A stretch of 11,944 nt of DNA, taken from positions 1 through 11,944 of the forward strand of contig JBLINY010000131.1 in NCBI GenBank assembly GCA_047638695.1. The letters run 5' to 3'. Shown piece after piece: positions 1 to 6,431 of this stretch. Numbering within the stretch: position 1 is the stretch's first letter; each line of letters begins with the position of its first letter. Under the pieces are notes generated by a model. The model made no database searches, had not been told where the DNA came from, and was given only the letters and a program-made list of their open reading frames with translations. Source of the stretch: JAHECQ01 sp047638695 (lineage in GTDB: Bacteria > Actinomycetota > Acidimicrobiia > Acidimicrobiales > SZUA-35). The position numbers were made by a program, and so were the translations under genes.

Positions 1-99
1 ACCAGGGTGGCGCAGAAGGTCGCGCCGGCAGTGATTGCAATCATCAGTGGCAAGGCAACCACAACGGCCCACCGATCGCTGGCATCCTGTGACGAGTGA
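1..99 (+). CDS. C-terminal tail of an upstream reading frame, possibly MenD (partial)
   Basis: Frame 1 is open from the left edge to a TGA at 97-99, giving 32 residues (TRVAQKVAPAV near the start, SLASCDE at the end). Its stop overlaps the GTG start of the next gene as GTGA (96-99), the layout of translationally coupled genes. Actinobacterial menD often lies beside menH, and MenD proteins often end in an H-[TR]-R-[VL]-type helix, so a MenD C-terminus is a reasonable guess. No catalytic motif is visible, so the identity is inference only. A competing reading is a minus-strand protein starting with GTG at 111-113 and running off the left edge. It would have a hydrophobic stretch (VVVALPLMIAITAGATF). 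Both frames share the same wobble positions, so base bias cannot separate them. Confidence 0.35.
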   Translation, partial: TRVAQKVAPAVIAIISGKATTTAHRSLASCDE

Positions 100-884
100 C
101 CGGCCCCTCGCACCCAGCGCCCGCACCCCTGAGCTCGTCAGTTATCGGCGGTTTGGTGAAAGGAAGCGGCCGCCGCATCGCTTTCCTGCATGGTTTCACC
201 CAGAATCAGCGGTGCTGGGGTCCGCTGCTCTGGGAGCTGGCCAACGAACACGAGATTGTTGCTGTCGACGCTCCGGGGCATGGTGAGTCTGGTCACGACC
301 GTGCCGATCTCTGGGAGGCTGCGCGCCTGGTCGGAGAAACGGTGGGGCCTGCGATCTACGTCGGCTATTCGATGGGTGGCCGAACGGCGCTTCACTTGGC
401 GTTGGCCCACCCTGAGTTGGTCGAAGGACTGGTGCTGATCGGCGCGACGGCAGGTCTGGTCGAGGAGAGCGACCGACACCAACGACGCCAGGCCGATGAC
501 AAGCTGGCCAGCCGCCTACTTGATGTCGGCCTCGAGGATTTTCTCGACGAGTGGTTGGCCGGGCCCCTGTTCGCGTCGTTGTCGAGCGAGGCGACGTGTC
601 GACCCGAACGTCTCACCAATCGAGCGGAGGGTTTGGCCGCGAGCTTGCGTCAGTGCGGCACCGGTTCCCAAGACCCGTTGTGGGAACGCCTTCATGAACT
701 CACGATGCCGGTGCTCGCCATCGCCGGCGCTGACGACGCCAAGTTCTCGGCTCTGGCCGACCGTATGGTCAGCGCCATCGGGGCCAACGGATCGCGTCAC
801 GTCGAACCGGGCGGCCATGCGGTGCATCTCGAGCAGCCGAAAGCCATTGCCGCGGTGATCAGGCGATTCGCGTCGCCGTCTTGA
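96..884 (+). CDS. menH: MenH-like 2-succinyl-6-hydroxy-2,4-cyclohexadiene-1-carboxylate synthase (alpha/beta hydrolase)
   Basis: This 262-residue protein is an alpha/beta hydrolase. Visible elements in order are the oxyanion-hole segment LHGFTQ (31-36), the nucleophile elbow GYSMGGR (90-96, Ser92), the MenH-type segment GTGSQDPLW (188-196), the acidic residue in GADDAKF (probably Asp214), and the catalytic His241 in GGHAVHLEQP. MenH removes pyruvate from SEPHCHC to form SHCHC in cytoplasmic menaquinone synthesis. The GTGxQxxLW segment and the menC gene next door favour MenH over a generic esterase. The GTG at 96 is chosen because it overlaps the upstream stop as GTGA. Homology really begins near residue 25, so a later start such as the GTG at 153 is possible. 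The 3' end overlaps convergent menC by 26 bases. Confidence 0.85.
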   Translation: MTGPSHPAPAPLSSSVIGGLVKGSGRRIAFLHGFTQNQRCWGPLLWELANEHEIVAVDAPGHGESGHDRADLWEAARLVGETVGPAIYVGYSMGGRTALHLALAHPELVEGLVLIGATAGLVEESDRHQRRQADDKLASRLLDVGLEDFLDEWLAGPLFASLSSEATCRPERLTNRAEGLAASLRQCGTGSQDPLWERLHELTMPVLAIAGADDAKFSALADRMVSAIGANGSRHVEPGGHAVHLEQPKAIAAVIRRFASPS

Positions 885-1905
885 TCGTGTAGCGATCGAG
901 CAGCTCGATATCGGGCTCGGGGGCAACGCCCGGCCCAGTCGGGACCACGACCGAGCTGCCGAGCGTGGCGACATCTGGGAATGGGTCGGCGGCGAGCCAG
1001 CGGCGGGCTGGAGAAACGTCTCCCGTGATATCGAACCCGTCGAGCGCGGCTACCGCGGCGAGTGCGTGGCGGCCCAGTCCGCATTCGAGCATCCCACCTG
1101 CCGTCGCCCTCATGTTGTTGGAGGTACACCAAGCCAACAGCTCGACGGCGGCAGCAATGCCGCCAACACGCGGCGGCTTGATCGAGATGCCGCTGATGGC
1201 CTCGTTCACCAGCAACCGTTCGGCATCGGCGACTGAAGAGACGCCCTCATCGGCGATAACGGCTACGCCGGTCTTGCGAAGGGTTGCGGCGGAGGACGTG
1301 TCGTTAGTAGCGAACGGTTGCTCGATGACAGCCACGCCGAGAGCGCCCATCTCGGCGAGTGTCCCCAGATGTGCGGGCCCAAAAGAGCCGTTGCCGTCAA
1401 CATGTAACTCGAGGCCCGGAAAGGTGGCCAACGCGGCTGCGGCCGGTTCGATCTCGTGCCCGGGTTCGATCTTGAGCTTCACTCGTGCGATGCCGTCATT
1501 GGTGAGCGTCGCCAGTCGTTCGATCAGGTCCGCAGTGGGCATCAGGCCAACAGCCGCCCCGGCCCGCACAGTCGCTCGTGTAGCGCCGAGGTGCGATGCC
1601 AGGGAGACCCCACGAGTCTTCAACTGAGCATCGAGGTTCGCCATTTCCAAGGCAGCGGCTGCCATTGGTTGTTCGCTTGCCTCGGGGCGGCCGGCTGCCA
1701 GAGAATCGAAGGCGTTTTCTGCCCATTCCGCCGTATATGTCGGTTGGTTTAGCGCCGCACACTCGCCCCAGCCTGCGGCGCCGTCGGAGTCTTCGACCCG
1801 CACGATTACCAGCTGCCGTCGGGCATCGGGGTTGGCGTTGTGACCGGTCGCTAACTGCTCTCGTACCGGAAGGGCAAGCAGCCTGATTTCGACTCGTTGC
1901 TTCAC
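859..1905 (-). CDS. menC: o-Succinylbenzoate synthase (enolase superfamily)
   Basis: This 348-residue enolase-superfamily protein dehydrates SHCHC to o-succinylbenzoate in menaquinone synthesis. The N-terminal capping domain carries GWGECAALNQPTYTAEW (46-62), typical of the MenC/N-acylamino-acid racemase group. The barrel shows the full catalytic set: the KxK pair Lys143 and Lys145 (VKLKIEPG), metal ligands Asp170 (HVDGNGSF), Glu195 (VIEQPF) and Asp219 (IADEGV), and the second catalytic Lys243 (SIKPPRVGG). The start is a GTG at 1903-1905 with a weak GAAAG ribosome site five bases upstream. Some family members also racemise N-acylamino acids, but menH alongside supports MenC. A 17-bp dyad (1913-1929) overlaps the ribosome site. 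The 3' end overlaps menH tail to tail. Confidence 0.88.
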   Translation of the reverse strand: MKQRVEIRLLALPVREQLATGHNANPDARRQLVIVRVEDSDGAAGWGECAALNQPTYTAEWAENAFDSLAAGRPEASEQPMAAAALEMANLDAQLKTRGVSLASHLGATRATVRAGAAVGLMPTADLIERLATLTNDGIARVKLKIEPGHEIEPAAAALATFPGLELHVDGNGSFGPAHLGTLAEMGALGVAVIEQPFATNDTSSAATLRKTGVAVIADEGVSSVADAERLLVNEAISGISIKPPRVGGIAAAVELLAWCTSNNMRATAGGMLECGLGRHALAAVAALDGFDITGDVSPARRWLAADPFPDVATLGSSVVVPTGPGVAPEPDIELLDRYTIKTATRIA

Positions 1906-1912
1906 GGTTGCT

Positions 1913-1929
1913 TTCGACCCGGGGTCGAA
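1913..1929. promoter_or_regulatory. Perfect 8+1+8 dyad at the menC start (candidate operator)
   Basis: TTCGACCC (1913-1920) and GGGTCGAA (1922-1929) are perfect inverted arms around a single G. The dyad begins eight bases upstream of the menC GTG on the minus strand and touches its GAAAG ribosome site. It could be an operator for a dimeric repressor or a hairpin in the menC leader. No regulator gene is present in the window, so the binding protein is unknown. Confidence 0.35.
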
Positions 1930-2010
1930 CTGATCCTCACCGCGTCACGGTACGGCCTCATCGTGCACCGTCGCATCCGCGTTGCTGTTTTGATTCCGTG
2001 GGGCACTAGC
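1930..2010. other. Divergent intergenic stretch, presumed btuF-operon promoter region
   Basis: This is the non-coding sequence between the menC side and the riboswitch. A weak sigma-70-like pair can be proposed: TTGCTG at 1982-1987 and TAGCCT at 2007-2012. The spacer is 19 bases and neither box matches well. I see no other convincing element here. The promoter assignment is tentative and rests mainly on the need for a start point upstream of the riboswitch. Confidence 0.2.
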
Positions 2011-2140
2011 CTCGACCTCGCTCCGTACAGAATTGCGGAGCAGTACAACCTTCAGCGAATCCGGTGAGATCCCGGAACTGTCCCGCAACTGTGATGTGTT
2101 CTCCTTCAATCGGAGCAGCACGAGTCAGGTCGCCTGATCG
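2011..2140 (+). ncRNA. Cobalamin riboswitch upstream of btuF
   Basis: The conserved core is clear at about 2057-2093: GAATCCGGTGAGATCC, then ACTGTCCCGCAACTGTGA. It is followed by a hairpin (CTCC 2101-2104 with GGAG 2112-2115). The B12 box lies at about 2120-2140, with the matching string CGAGTCAGGTCGCCTGAT. An upstream hairpin, CTCCG/CGGAG (2021-2025 and 2036-2040), fits a peripheral arm. The 5' edge is approximate. AdoCbl-class riboswitches of this family turn genes off when the cofactor is plentiful, which matches the btuF-btuC-btuD-cobO genes downstream. Confidence 0.9.
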
Positions 2141-2160
2141 ATGTGCTTGCTAACCGTGTC

Positions 2161-2218
2161 CTCGGAGGAAGGACCAGTTGGGAGCGGAAATACTCCGCCT
2201 CGAACTCGAACCTCCGAG
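2161..2218 (+). promoter_or_regulatory. Nested hairpin between B12 box and btuF RBS (probable expression platform)
   Basis: CTCGGAGG (2161-2168) and CCTCCGAG (2211-2218) are perfect complements. They enclose a second stem, GCGGA/TCCGC (2184-2188 and 2194-2198). The 3' arm also contains CTCC (2212-2215), which can instead pair with the ribosome site GGAG at 2224-2227. No T-run follows, so a terminator is unlikely. The layout suggests a switch at translation: the long stem frees the ribosome site and the short one masks it. The pairings are seen in the sequence; the mechanism is inferred. Confidence 0.5.
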
Positions 2219-2223
2219 CCAAA

Positions 2224-2227
2224 GGAG
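2224..2227 (+). promoter_or_regulatory. Shine-Dalgarno of btuF (decides the start)
   Basis: GGAG within AAAGGAG lies six bases before the GTG at 2234. This, together with the lipoprotein signal that follows directly, fixes the start there rather than at the in-frame ATG at 2141, which sits in the B12-box region without a ribosome site. Confidence 0.75.
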
Positions 2228-2233
2228 ATCCGA

Positions 2234-3241
2234 GTGAACCGAGTTACCCGCCCCACATCTCGACTGCTTGCTGTCTTGCTGGCATTCGGACTGGCTGCTG
2301 CCGCATGCGGTTCGAGCAGCAGCGATGCGACCGGCGCCGAGGAGGCAGAGGCCGACAACAATCCGGCCGAGAACAGCTCAGATGAGGCCAGCGCAGATGC
2401 AGATGCCAGTCAGGCCGATAGCAGCTCGGATGAAGGCAGTGTCGACGAGGTTGAGTCGACCGAGGAAGAGATGCGAATCGTGGCCATCTCGCCGACTGCG
2501 ACCGAGATGCTCTTTGCTATCGGCGCAGGCGATCTTGTGGTCGCTGCCGACTCGTTCTCGAATTATCCAGCCGACGCGCCGACAACAGACATCTCGGCCT
2601 TCGAGCCGAGCCTCGAGGCCATCGCCGCCTTCGATCCCGACTACGTCGTGATGTCATATGACCCCTCAGACATCGTCGCCGGGCTCGAACAGCTCGGGAT
2701 CATCGCTGTGGTGATGCCGGCTGCCGCTTCTCTCGACGATGTGTATGGCCAGATCGCTGACCTTGGCATCGCTACCGGTCATGAAGACGAAGCGGCTTCG
2801 CTTGTAGCTGAGATCCGTAGCGGCATCGACGAGGTTGTTGCCGGTGTCGACACTTCGGCCCCGCCAATCCGGGTGTATCACGAGATCGACGACACCTTCT
2901 ACAGCGCAACGACGAGCAGCTTCATCGGTCAGCTGTACGGCTTGCTCGGCGTCGAGAACATCGCCGATGCAGCCGACCCCGACAACGCATCGTTCGGTTA
3001 CCCGCAGCTCTCGCCCGAGTATCTGATCGAAGCTGATCCCCAGTTGATTGTGATCACTGACCAGGTTGGCTACGACGCCGACGCGGTTGCGGCTCGCCCT
3101 GGGTGGGACGTGATCAGCGCGGTGCAGAACGATGGGATCGTCCAGGTTGATGCCGACATAGCCAGCCGGTGGGGCCCACGCATAGTGGAGTTCCTCGAGG
3201 TCATGAGCGAGGCTGTCGAAGCACAAATGGCCAACGCCTAG
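2234..3241 (+). CDS. btuF: BtuF-like cobalamin/corrinoid-binding lipoprotein of an ABC importer
   Basis: This 335-residue solute-binding protein captures corrinoids outside the membrane and delivers them to the BtuCD importer encoded next. Residues 1-24 form a signal peptide ending in the lipobox AAAC, with Cys25 as the expected lipidation site. Residues 26 to about 79 are a low-complexity Ser/Ala/Asp/Glu linker with no Lys or Arg. The class III binding fold begins near residue 81 with RIVAISPTATEMLFAIGAG. It continues with FEPSLEAIAAFDPDYVV and ends with the family-typical SRWGPRIVEFLE. The sequence alone would also fit an iron-siderophore binder. The cobalamin riboswitch in front and cobO three genes later decide for corrinoids. 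The next gene starts 17 bases after the stop. Confidence 0.88.
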   Translation: MNRVTRPTSRLLAVLLAFGLAAAACGSSSSDATGAEEAEADNNPAENSSDEASADADASQADSSSDEGSVDEVESTEEEMRIVAISPTATEMLFAIGAGDLVVAADSFSNYPADAPTTDISAFEPSLEAIAAFDPDYVVMSYDPSDIVAGLEQLGIIAVVMPAAASLDDVYGQIADLGIATGHEDEAASLVAEIRSGIDEVVAGVDTSAPPIRVYHEIDDTFYSATTSSFIGQLYGLLGVENIADAADPDNASFGYPQLSPEYLIEADPQLIVITDQVGYDADAVAARPGWDVISAVQNDGIVQVDADIASRWGPRIVEFLEVMSEAVEAQMANA

Positions 3242-3257
3242 CGGCTATGGAAACCCT

Positions 3258-4349
3258 ATGACTCTGCCAGCGCTGCTGGCTTCGCCCCAGTCGAAAGCGT
3301 CACGCTTGACCGCCCAGGATAAGGCCTTTCGTCTTCCTCGGCTGGCGTTGGCCAGCAGCCTTTGCTTTGTCGTGTTGTCAGCGTTGCTCGGCCTGGCGAT
3401 CGGGCCTGCTGAGTTGTCGTTCGGTGCGATCGTTGCCGAGATGGTTGACAAGCTGCCCTTGCTCTCGATCGACTCGGGGCTCGATGAGCGACAGTCGATC
3501 ATTCTTTGGCAGTGGCGCGTCCCTCGAGTAGTGCTCGGAGGGCTCGTCGGTTCGGCCTTGGCCATGTCGGGCGCTGGATATCAGGGTGTCTTCCGGAATC
3601 CCTTGGCTGCGCCGTTCCTTCTCGGCGTCGCGGCGGGGGCCGGGCTCGGTGCCACCTTGGCCATCGCGTACGACCTTCGATTCGGGTTCGGCCCGGTTGA
3701 CACGATTGCCCTCTTTGCCTTCGTCGGCGCCATTGGCGCAGTCAGCATGTCGATGGCCCTTGGCCAGTCGGCCGGGCGATCGACCTCGTCGTTGCTTCTG
3801 GCCGGCATCGCCGTTGCATCATTCTTGACGGCCATTCAGACGTTCATCATGCAACGACAGTCCGACACGCTGCGCGAGGTTTATGCGTGGGTATTCGGCC
3901 GACTATCCACCTCGGGTTGGGCCGAAGTCGCTCTTTTGGCTCCCTACGTCGTTGTGTGTGGTGGCGTCCTGATGTTGAGCCGCCGCCAACTCGATGTGCT
4001 TCGCCTGGGCGAGGTGGAGGCCGAGGCCTTGGGCGTGAACACCCGCCGTGTTCGATGGAGTGTCATCGTTGCCGCGTCGCTGCTTACCGCCGCTGCGGTC
4101 GCCGTTAGCGGCATCATCGCATTTGTCGGACTTGTCATCCCACATCTCGTTCGGCTTCTCGTAGGTTCGAGCTATCGCATCGTGGTTCCGCTGTCTGGAT
4201 TGCTAGGCGCCGGGTTCATGGTGCTGTGTGATGTGATCGCTCGCACCGTTTCGAGTCCAGCTGAGCTGCCAATCGGAGTGGTCACGGCGTTCGTCGGTGC
4301 GCCCTTCTTCGGATTCGTCTTGTGGACCAGTCGGAAGGAACTCATATGA
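3258..4349 (+). CDS. btuC: BtuC-like FecCD-family permease of the corrinoid ABC importer
   Basis: This 363-residue polytopic membrane protein has a hydrophobic pattern consistent with about ten helices. It begins with a roughly 28-residue polar N-terminus. FecCD hallmarks are present: QWRVPRVVLGGLVGSALAMS (85-104), the segment YQGVFRNPLAAPFLLG (108-123), and the coupling-helix region LRLGEVEAEALGV (248-260). The C-terminal part carries SGIIAFVGLVIPHLVRLLVG (284-303). As a homodimer it would form the channel through which BtuF-bound corrinoid enters the cytoplasm, driven by BtuD. ATG at 3258 is preceded by GGAAA with four bases between; the nearer-upstream ATG at 3247 stops after four codons. 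The stop overlaps the btuD start as ATGA (4346-4349). Confidence 0.9.
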   Translation: MTLPALLASPQSKASRLTAQDKAFRLPRLALASSLCFVVLSALLGLAIGPAELSFGAIVAEMVDKLPLLSIDSGLDERQSIILWQWRVPRVVLGGLVGSALAMSGAGYQGVFRNPLAAPFLLGVAAGAGLGATLAIAYDLRFGFGPVDTIALFAFVGAIGAVSMSMALGQSAGRSTSSLLLAGIAVASFLTAIQTFIMQRQSDTLREVYAWVFGRLSTSGWAEVALLAPYVVVCGGVLMLSRRQLDVLRLGEVEAEALGVNTRRVRWSVIVAASLLTAAAVAVSGIIAFVGLVIPHLVRLLVGSSYRIVVPLSGLLGAGFMVLCDVIARTVSSPAELPIGVVTAFVGAPFFGFVLWTSRKELI

Positions 4350-5146
4350 GCCCGACGGTGGCGCTCGAAGTATCCAACATCGACATCCGGTACGGGCCGT
4401 GCACCGTGCTCGCTGGTGTCTCCTTCGAGGTGCAGTCGGGTGGCTGGTTGGGGTTGATTGGTCCGAATGGAGCGGGCAAGTCGTCGCTGCTGAAGACCAT
4501 CGTCGGCCCGACGCTTGGTGCTCACACGGCGACGGGTGAAGTGCGAATTGGCGGGCGGCAGCTTGCGGGTCGCAGCCGCGCCCGGTCGATCGCGTATTTG
4601 CCTCAGGATCCGATGCTGCCGGCCGGTATGACCGTGGCCGAGTACGTCCTGCTCGGCCGGTCGGCTCATCTGTCGTGGTTGGCCAACGAGGGCGAGGTCG
4701 ACCGAATGGCCGCGAGACGAGCGATGACTCGTCTGGACCTTGAAGCATTCGCCGACCGTGACGTGAGCGCCCTTTCCGGAGGTGAGGCTCAGCGAGTCTG
4801 CCTGGCCAAGGCACTCGCCCAGGAGGCGCCCCTTCTGCTGCTCGATGAGCCCACCAGCGCTCTCGATCTGGGTCACCAAGTCGCGGTTCTCGACCTGGTC
4901 GATGAACTCCGCCGCGAGTTGGATCTCACGGTCGTTGCCGCCATGCATGACCTCACGGCGGCCGGCCGGTATGCCGATGAACTTCTCCTGCTGGCCGAGG
5001 GCAAATCACTCGCCCACGGTCCACCCGAAAACGTGCTTACTGAGGAAACCCTCGGGGCGGTCTACGGGGCTGACATCACCATGATGACGGCTCCTGACGG
5101 CACCCTGGTCGTTCTTCCCAACCGCCGCGCCCCGGCCGCTCCATGA
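4346..5146 (+). CDS. btuD: BtuD-like ATPase of the corrinoid ABC importer
   Basis: This 266-residue ABC ATPase powers corrinoid import by the BtuC channel. It shows Walker A GPNGAGKSS (39-47), the Q-loop Gln87 in YLPQDP, the signature LSGGEAQ (143-149), Walker B LLLLDEP (163-169) followed by TSALD, and the switch His201 in AAMHD. The length fits FepC/BtuD proteins. The start is ATG 4346, because GGAAGGA lies six bases upstream and the codon overlaps the btuC stop as ATGA. The longer in-frame GTG at 4322 lies inside btuC and has no advantage. The specificity for corrinoids comes from context, since FepC-type siderophore ATPases look the same. Confidence 0.9.
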   Translation: MSPTVALEVSNIDIRYGPCTVLAGVSFEVQSGGWLGLIGPNGAGKSSLLKTIVGPTLGAHTATGEVRIGGRQLAGRSRARSIAYLPQDPMLPAGMTVAEYVLLGRSAHLSWLANEGEVDRMAARRAMTRLDLEAFADRDVSALSGGEAQRVCLAKALAQEAPLLLLDEPTSALDLGHQVAVLDLVDELRRELDLTVVAAMHDLTAAGRYADELLLLAEGKSLAHGPPENVLTEETLGAVYGADITMMTAPDGTLVVLPNRRAPAAP

Positions 5147-5165
5147 CGACGAACGAAAGACTGAC

Positions 5166-5741
5166 ATGACCCAAGACAACGAGATTCCAACAGAGGACCC
5201 AACGGCCAGCGGCGGCATGAAAACGGCCAAGTCGTTGGTGCTGGTGAACACCGGTGATGGCAAAGGAAAGTCGACCGCAGCTTTCGGCACCATCCTGCGA
5301 GCGCTTGCCCGCGATTGGCCGGTGGCCGTTGTGCAGTACCTAAAGAGTGGAGACTGGAACGTCGGTGAGGAGAAGATGCTGCGCGGCCTAGGCGTCGAGT
5401 GGTTCACTGCAGGCGACGGGTTCACCTGGAACAGTGATGATTTGGACGAATCGAAGGCGCTAGCCCAGGGCGCCTGGGCTAAGAGTATGGAACTGATAGC
5501 CGCCGGCAAACATCGCCTCGTCGTGTTCGACGAGATCAGCTACGCCATGACATGGGACTGGATCGACACGGCCGAGGTTGTCGCCACCATCGAGAATCGT
5601 CCGGAGAACGTCAGCATCATCCTGACCGGTCGAGACATGAAGCAAGAGGTCATCGATGTAGCTCATACGGTTACCTCGATGACGCAGGTGAAGCACGCCT
5701 TCGAGCAGAAGATCGTGGCCAAAAAGGGCATTGACTACTGA
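5166..5741 (+). CDS. cobO: Corrinoid adenosyltransferase, CobO/BtuR/CobA type
   Basis: This 191-residue cytoplasmic enzyme transfers the adenosyl group of ATP to Co(I) corrinoids, making the Ado-forms that later Cob enzymes need. The P-loop is GDGKGKST (30-37), the family's characteristic version. Further typical blocks are LVVFDEISYA (118-127), VSIILTGRD (149-157) and the C-terminal TQVKHAFEQKIVAKKGIDY. The start ATG 5166 lies 19 bases after btuD and has only a weak GAAAGA site. An internal Met at residue 18 (5217) just before the conserved part is an alternative. It is the last gene of the riboswitch-led operon, so uptake and activation are likely co-regulated. Its 3' end overlaps the convergent membrane-protein gene by seven bases. 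A perfect 9-bp hairpin lies inside the gene at 5461-5481. Confidence 0.93.
   Translation: MTQDNEIPTEDPTASGGMKTAKSLVLVNTGDGKGKSTAAFGTILRALARDWPVAVVQYLKSGDWNVGEEKMLRGLGVEWFTAGDGFTWNSDDLDESKALAQGAWAKSMELIAAGKHRLVVFDEISYAMTWDWIDTAEVVATIENRPENVSIILTGRDMKQEVIDVAHTVTSMTQVKHAFEQKIVAKKGIDY
5461..5481 (+). repeat. Perfect 9-bp inverted repeat inside cobO
   Basis: TAGCCCAGG (5461-5469) and CCTGGGCTA (5473-5481) are separated by GCG only. The arms encode part of LAQGAWAK. In RNA this is a stable hairpin in the middle of the gene. Whether it has a role or is a chance result of codon choice cannot be told from the sequence. Confidence 0.5.
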
Positions 5742-6277
5742 ACAGGTAGCGAGCGGGTGCCGCTGCGGGCCCGCTTTCGGGTCAGCCCGATCATGGTGGC
5801 GCAGAACCAAATACCACCAAATACCGCGATCGGCCCCCAGAACTCGGTGCTCCATCGCGAGACAAGCTCATAGCCGAGCGCTCGTCCAAATCCGAGAGCG
5901 GCAATCAGCATCGTCGCCACCTGCACTTTCGGGTTGTAACGAAACAAGCCGACAGCTTCGCCGCAGTAGGCGATTGTGGCCGGAATCGAGAGCAGCCAGA
6001 TGGCGGCCGGGTCCCACCCATCGGGCCATGGTGCCAGACCCCATGCCGAAACAAACGCCACCAGAATTCCGACCGGATAGAGGGCAGCGCAGCGACGGCA
6101 CACATGACGGCGGCCCAACTTCACACATCGCTCGTGATATTCGGCCGGCCAGTGGTGAGCCAACCACATGTTTTGGCGGCCCACGATCTGGGTCTCGCGT
6201 TCGGCAAGAGAGGCGAGCTTGGCATCGAACATGGCCAGCGCAGCCGCCTGTTTGGCGTCTACTTCATCGACGGTCAT
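5735..6277 (-). CDS. Small membrane protein with His/Cys cluster, DUF2085-like
   Basis: This 180-residue protein has an N-terminal polar, probably helical part (1-35) and then a His/Cys cluster: HHWP (His41, His42), Cys51, and HVCRRC (Cys60, Cys63). It continues with about four hydrophobic segments (roughly 64-83, 92-112, 118-136 and 147-165) and a basic tail. The arrangement of an H/C pair, a CxxC and an immediate membrane segment resembles DUF2085 proteins, whose function is unknown to me. The cluster could bind a metal ion, but that is inference. The start is ATG 6275-6277 with only a weak AGG upstream. The gene is transcribed away from cobQ and converges on cobO with a 7-base overlap. It therefore sits between two riboswitch-controlled B12 operons without belonging to either. 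Confidence 0.7.
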   Translation of the reverse strand: MTVDEVDAKQAAALAMFDAKLASLAERETQIVGRQNMWLAHHWPAEYHERCVKLGRRHVCRRCAALYPVGILVAFVSAWGLAPWPDGWDPAAIWLLSIPATIAYCGEAVGLFRYNPKVQVATMLIAALGFGRALGYELVSRWSTEFWGPIAVFGGIWFCATMIGLTRKRARSGTRSLPVQ

Positions 6278-6340
6278 CTAGGCCTATCGGCCCAGGAGCG
6301 AGTCGCATGAGTCGTTTGAGTTGCGAAACGGCTGACGTCC

Positions 6341-6431
6341 AGGTTCGGCTGGTAGAGCGGGTGAAGTCCGGTGAGATCCTCGCACTGTCCCGCAACGGTG
6401 TTTCTCTCATTCGATCAACCGAAGGACTCTG
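6341..6431 (+). ncRNA. Compact cobalamin riboswitch upstream of cobQ
   Basis: The core at 6361-6402 is unmistakable: GTGAAGTCCGGTGAGATCC, then GCACTGTCCCGCAACGGTGT. It shares TCCGGTGAGATCC and ACTGTCCCGCAAC with the riboswitch before btuF. An enclosing helix can be drawn from TTCGGCTG (6344-6351) to CAACCGAA (6416-6423), with one mismatch. A canonical B12 box is not present. The nearest match is GACTCTGAT at 6425-6433, against GAGTCAGGT in the first copy, and it runs into the cobQ start codon. Boundaries are approximate. Control of cobQ and the genes behind it by adenosylcobalamin is expected. Confidence 0.78.
6422..6426 (+). promoter_or_regulatory. Shine-Dalgarno of cobQ, embedded in the riboswitch
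   Basis: AAGGA lies five bases before ATG 6432. Its first two bases are the last bases of the possible enclosing helix (6416-6423). Helix formation could therefore limit ribosome access directly, without a separate expression platform. Confidence 0.6.

Noticed and set aside
1..113. Minus-strand hydrophobic reading frame entering from the left edge, start GTG at 111-113
   Set aside because: It could be the N-terminus of a membrane protein, but it would overlap the menH start. The plus-strand frame has the tidy GTGA coupling to menH. I keep it only as an alternative in the entry for 1-99.
965..1627. 220-residue plus-strand open frame opposite menC
   Set aside because: It is a shadow of menC, which has every enolase-superfamily catalytic residue. 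The frame itself is Ala/Ser/Pro-rich without motifs.
2141..2233. 31-codon N-terminal extension of btuF from ATG 2141
   Set aside because: It begins at the B12 box, has no ribosome site, and would put a polar stretch ahead of a clear lipoprotein signal. GTG 2234 has a good GGAG.
4172..4948. 258-residue minus-strand open frame opposite btuC and btuD
   Set aside because: It is the complement of clear ABC-transporter coding sequence. The composition is low-complexity and there is no family signal.
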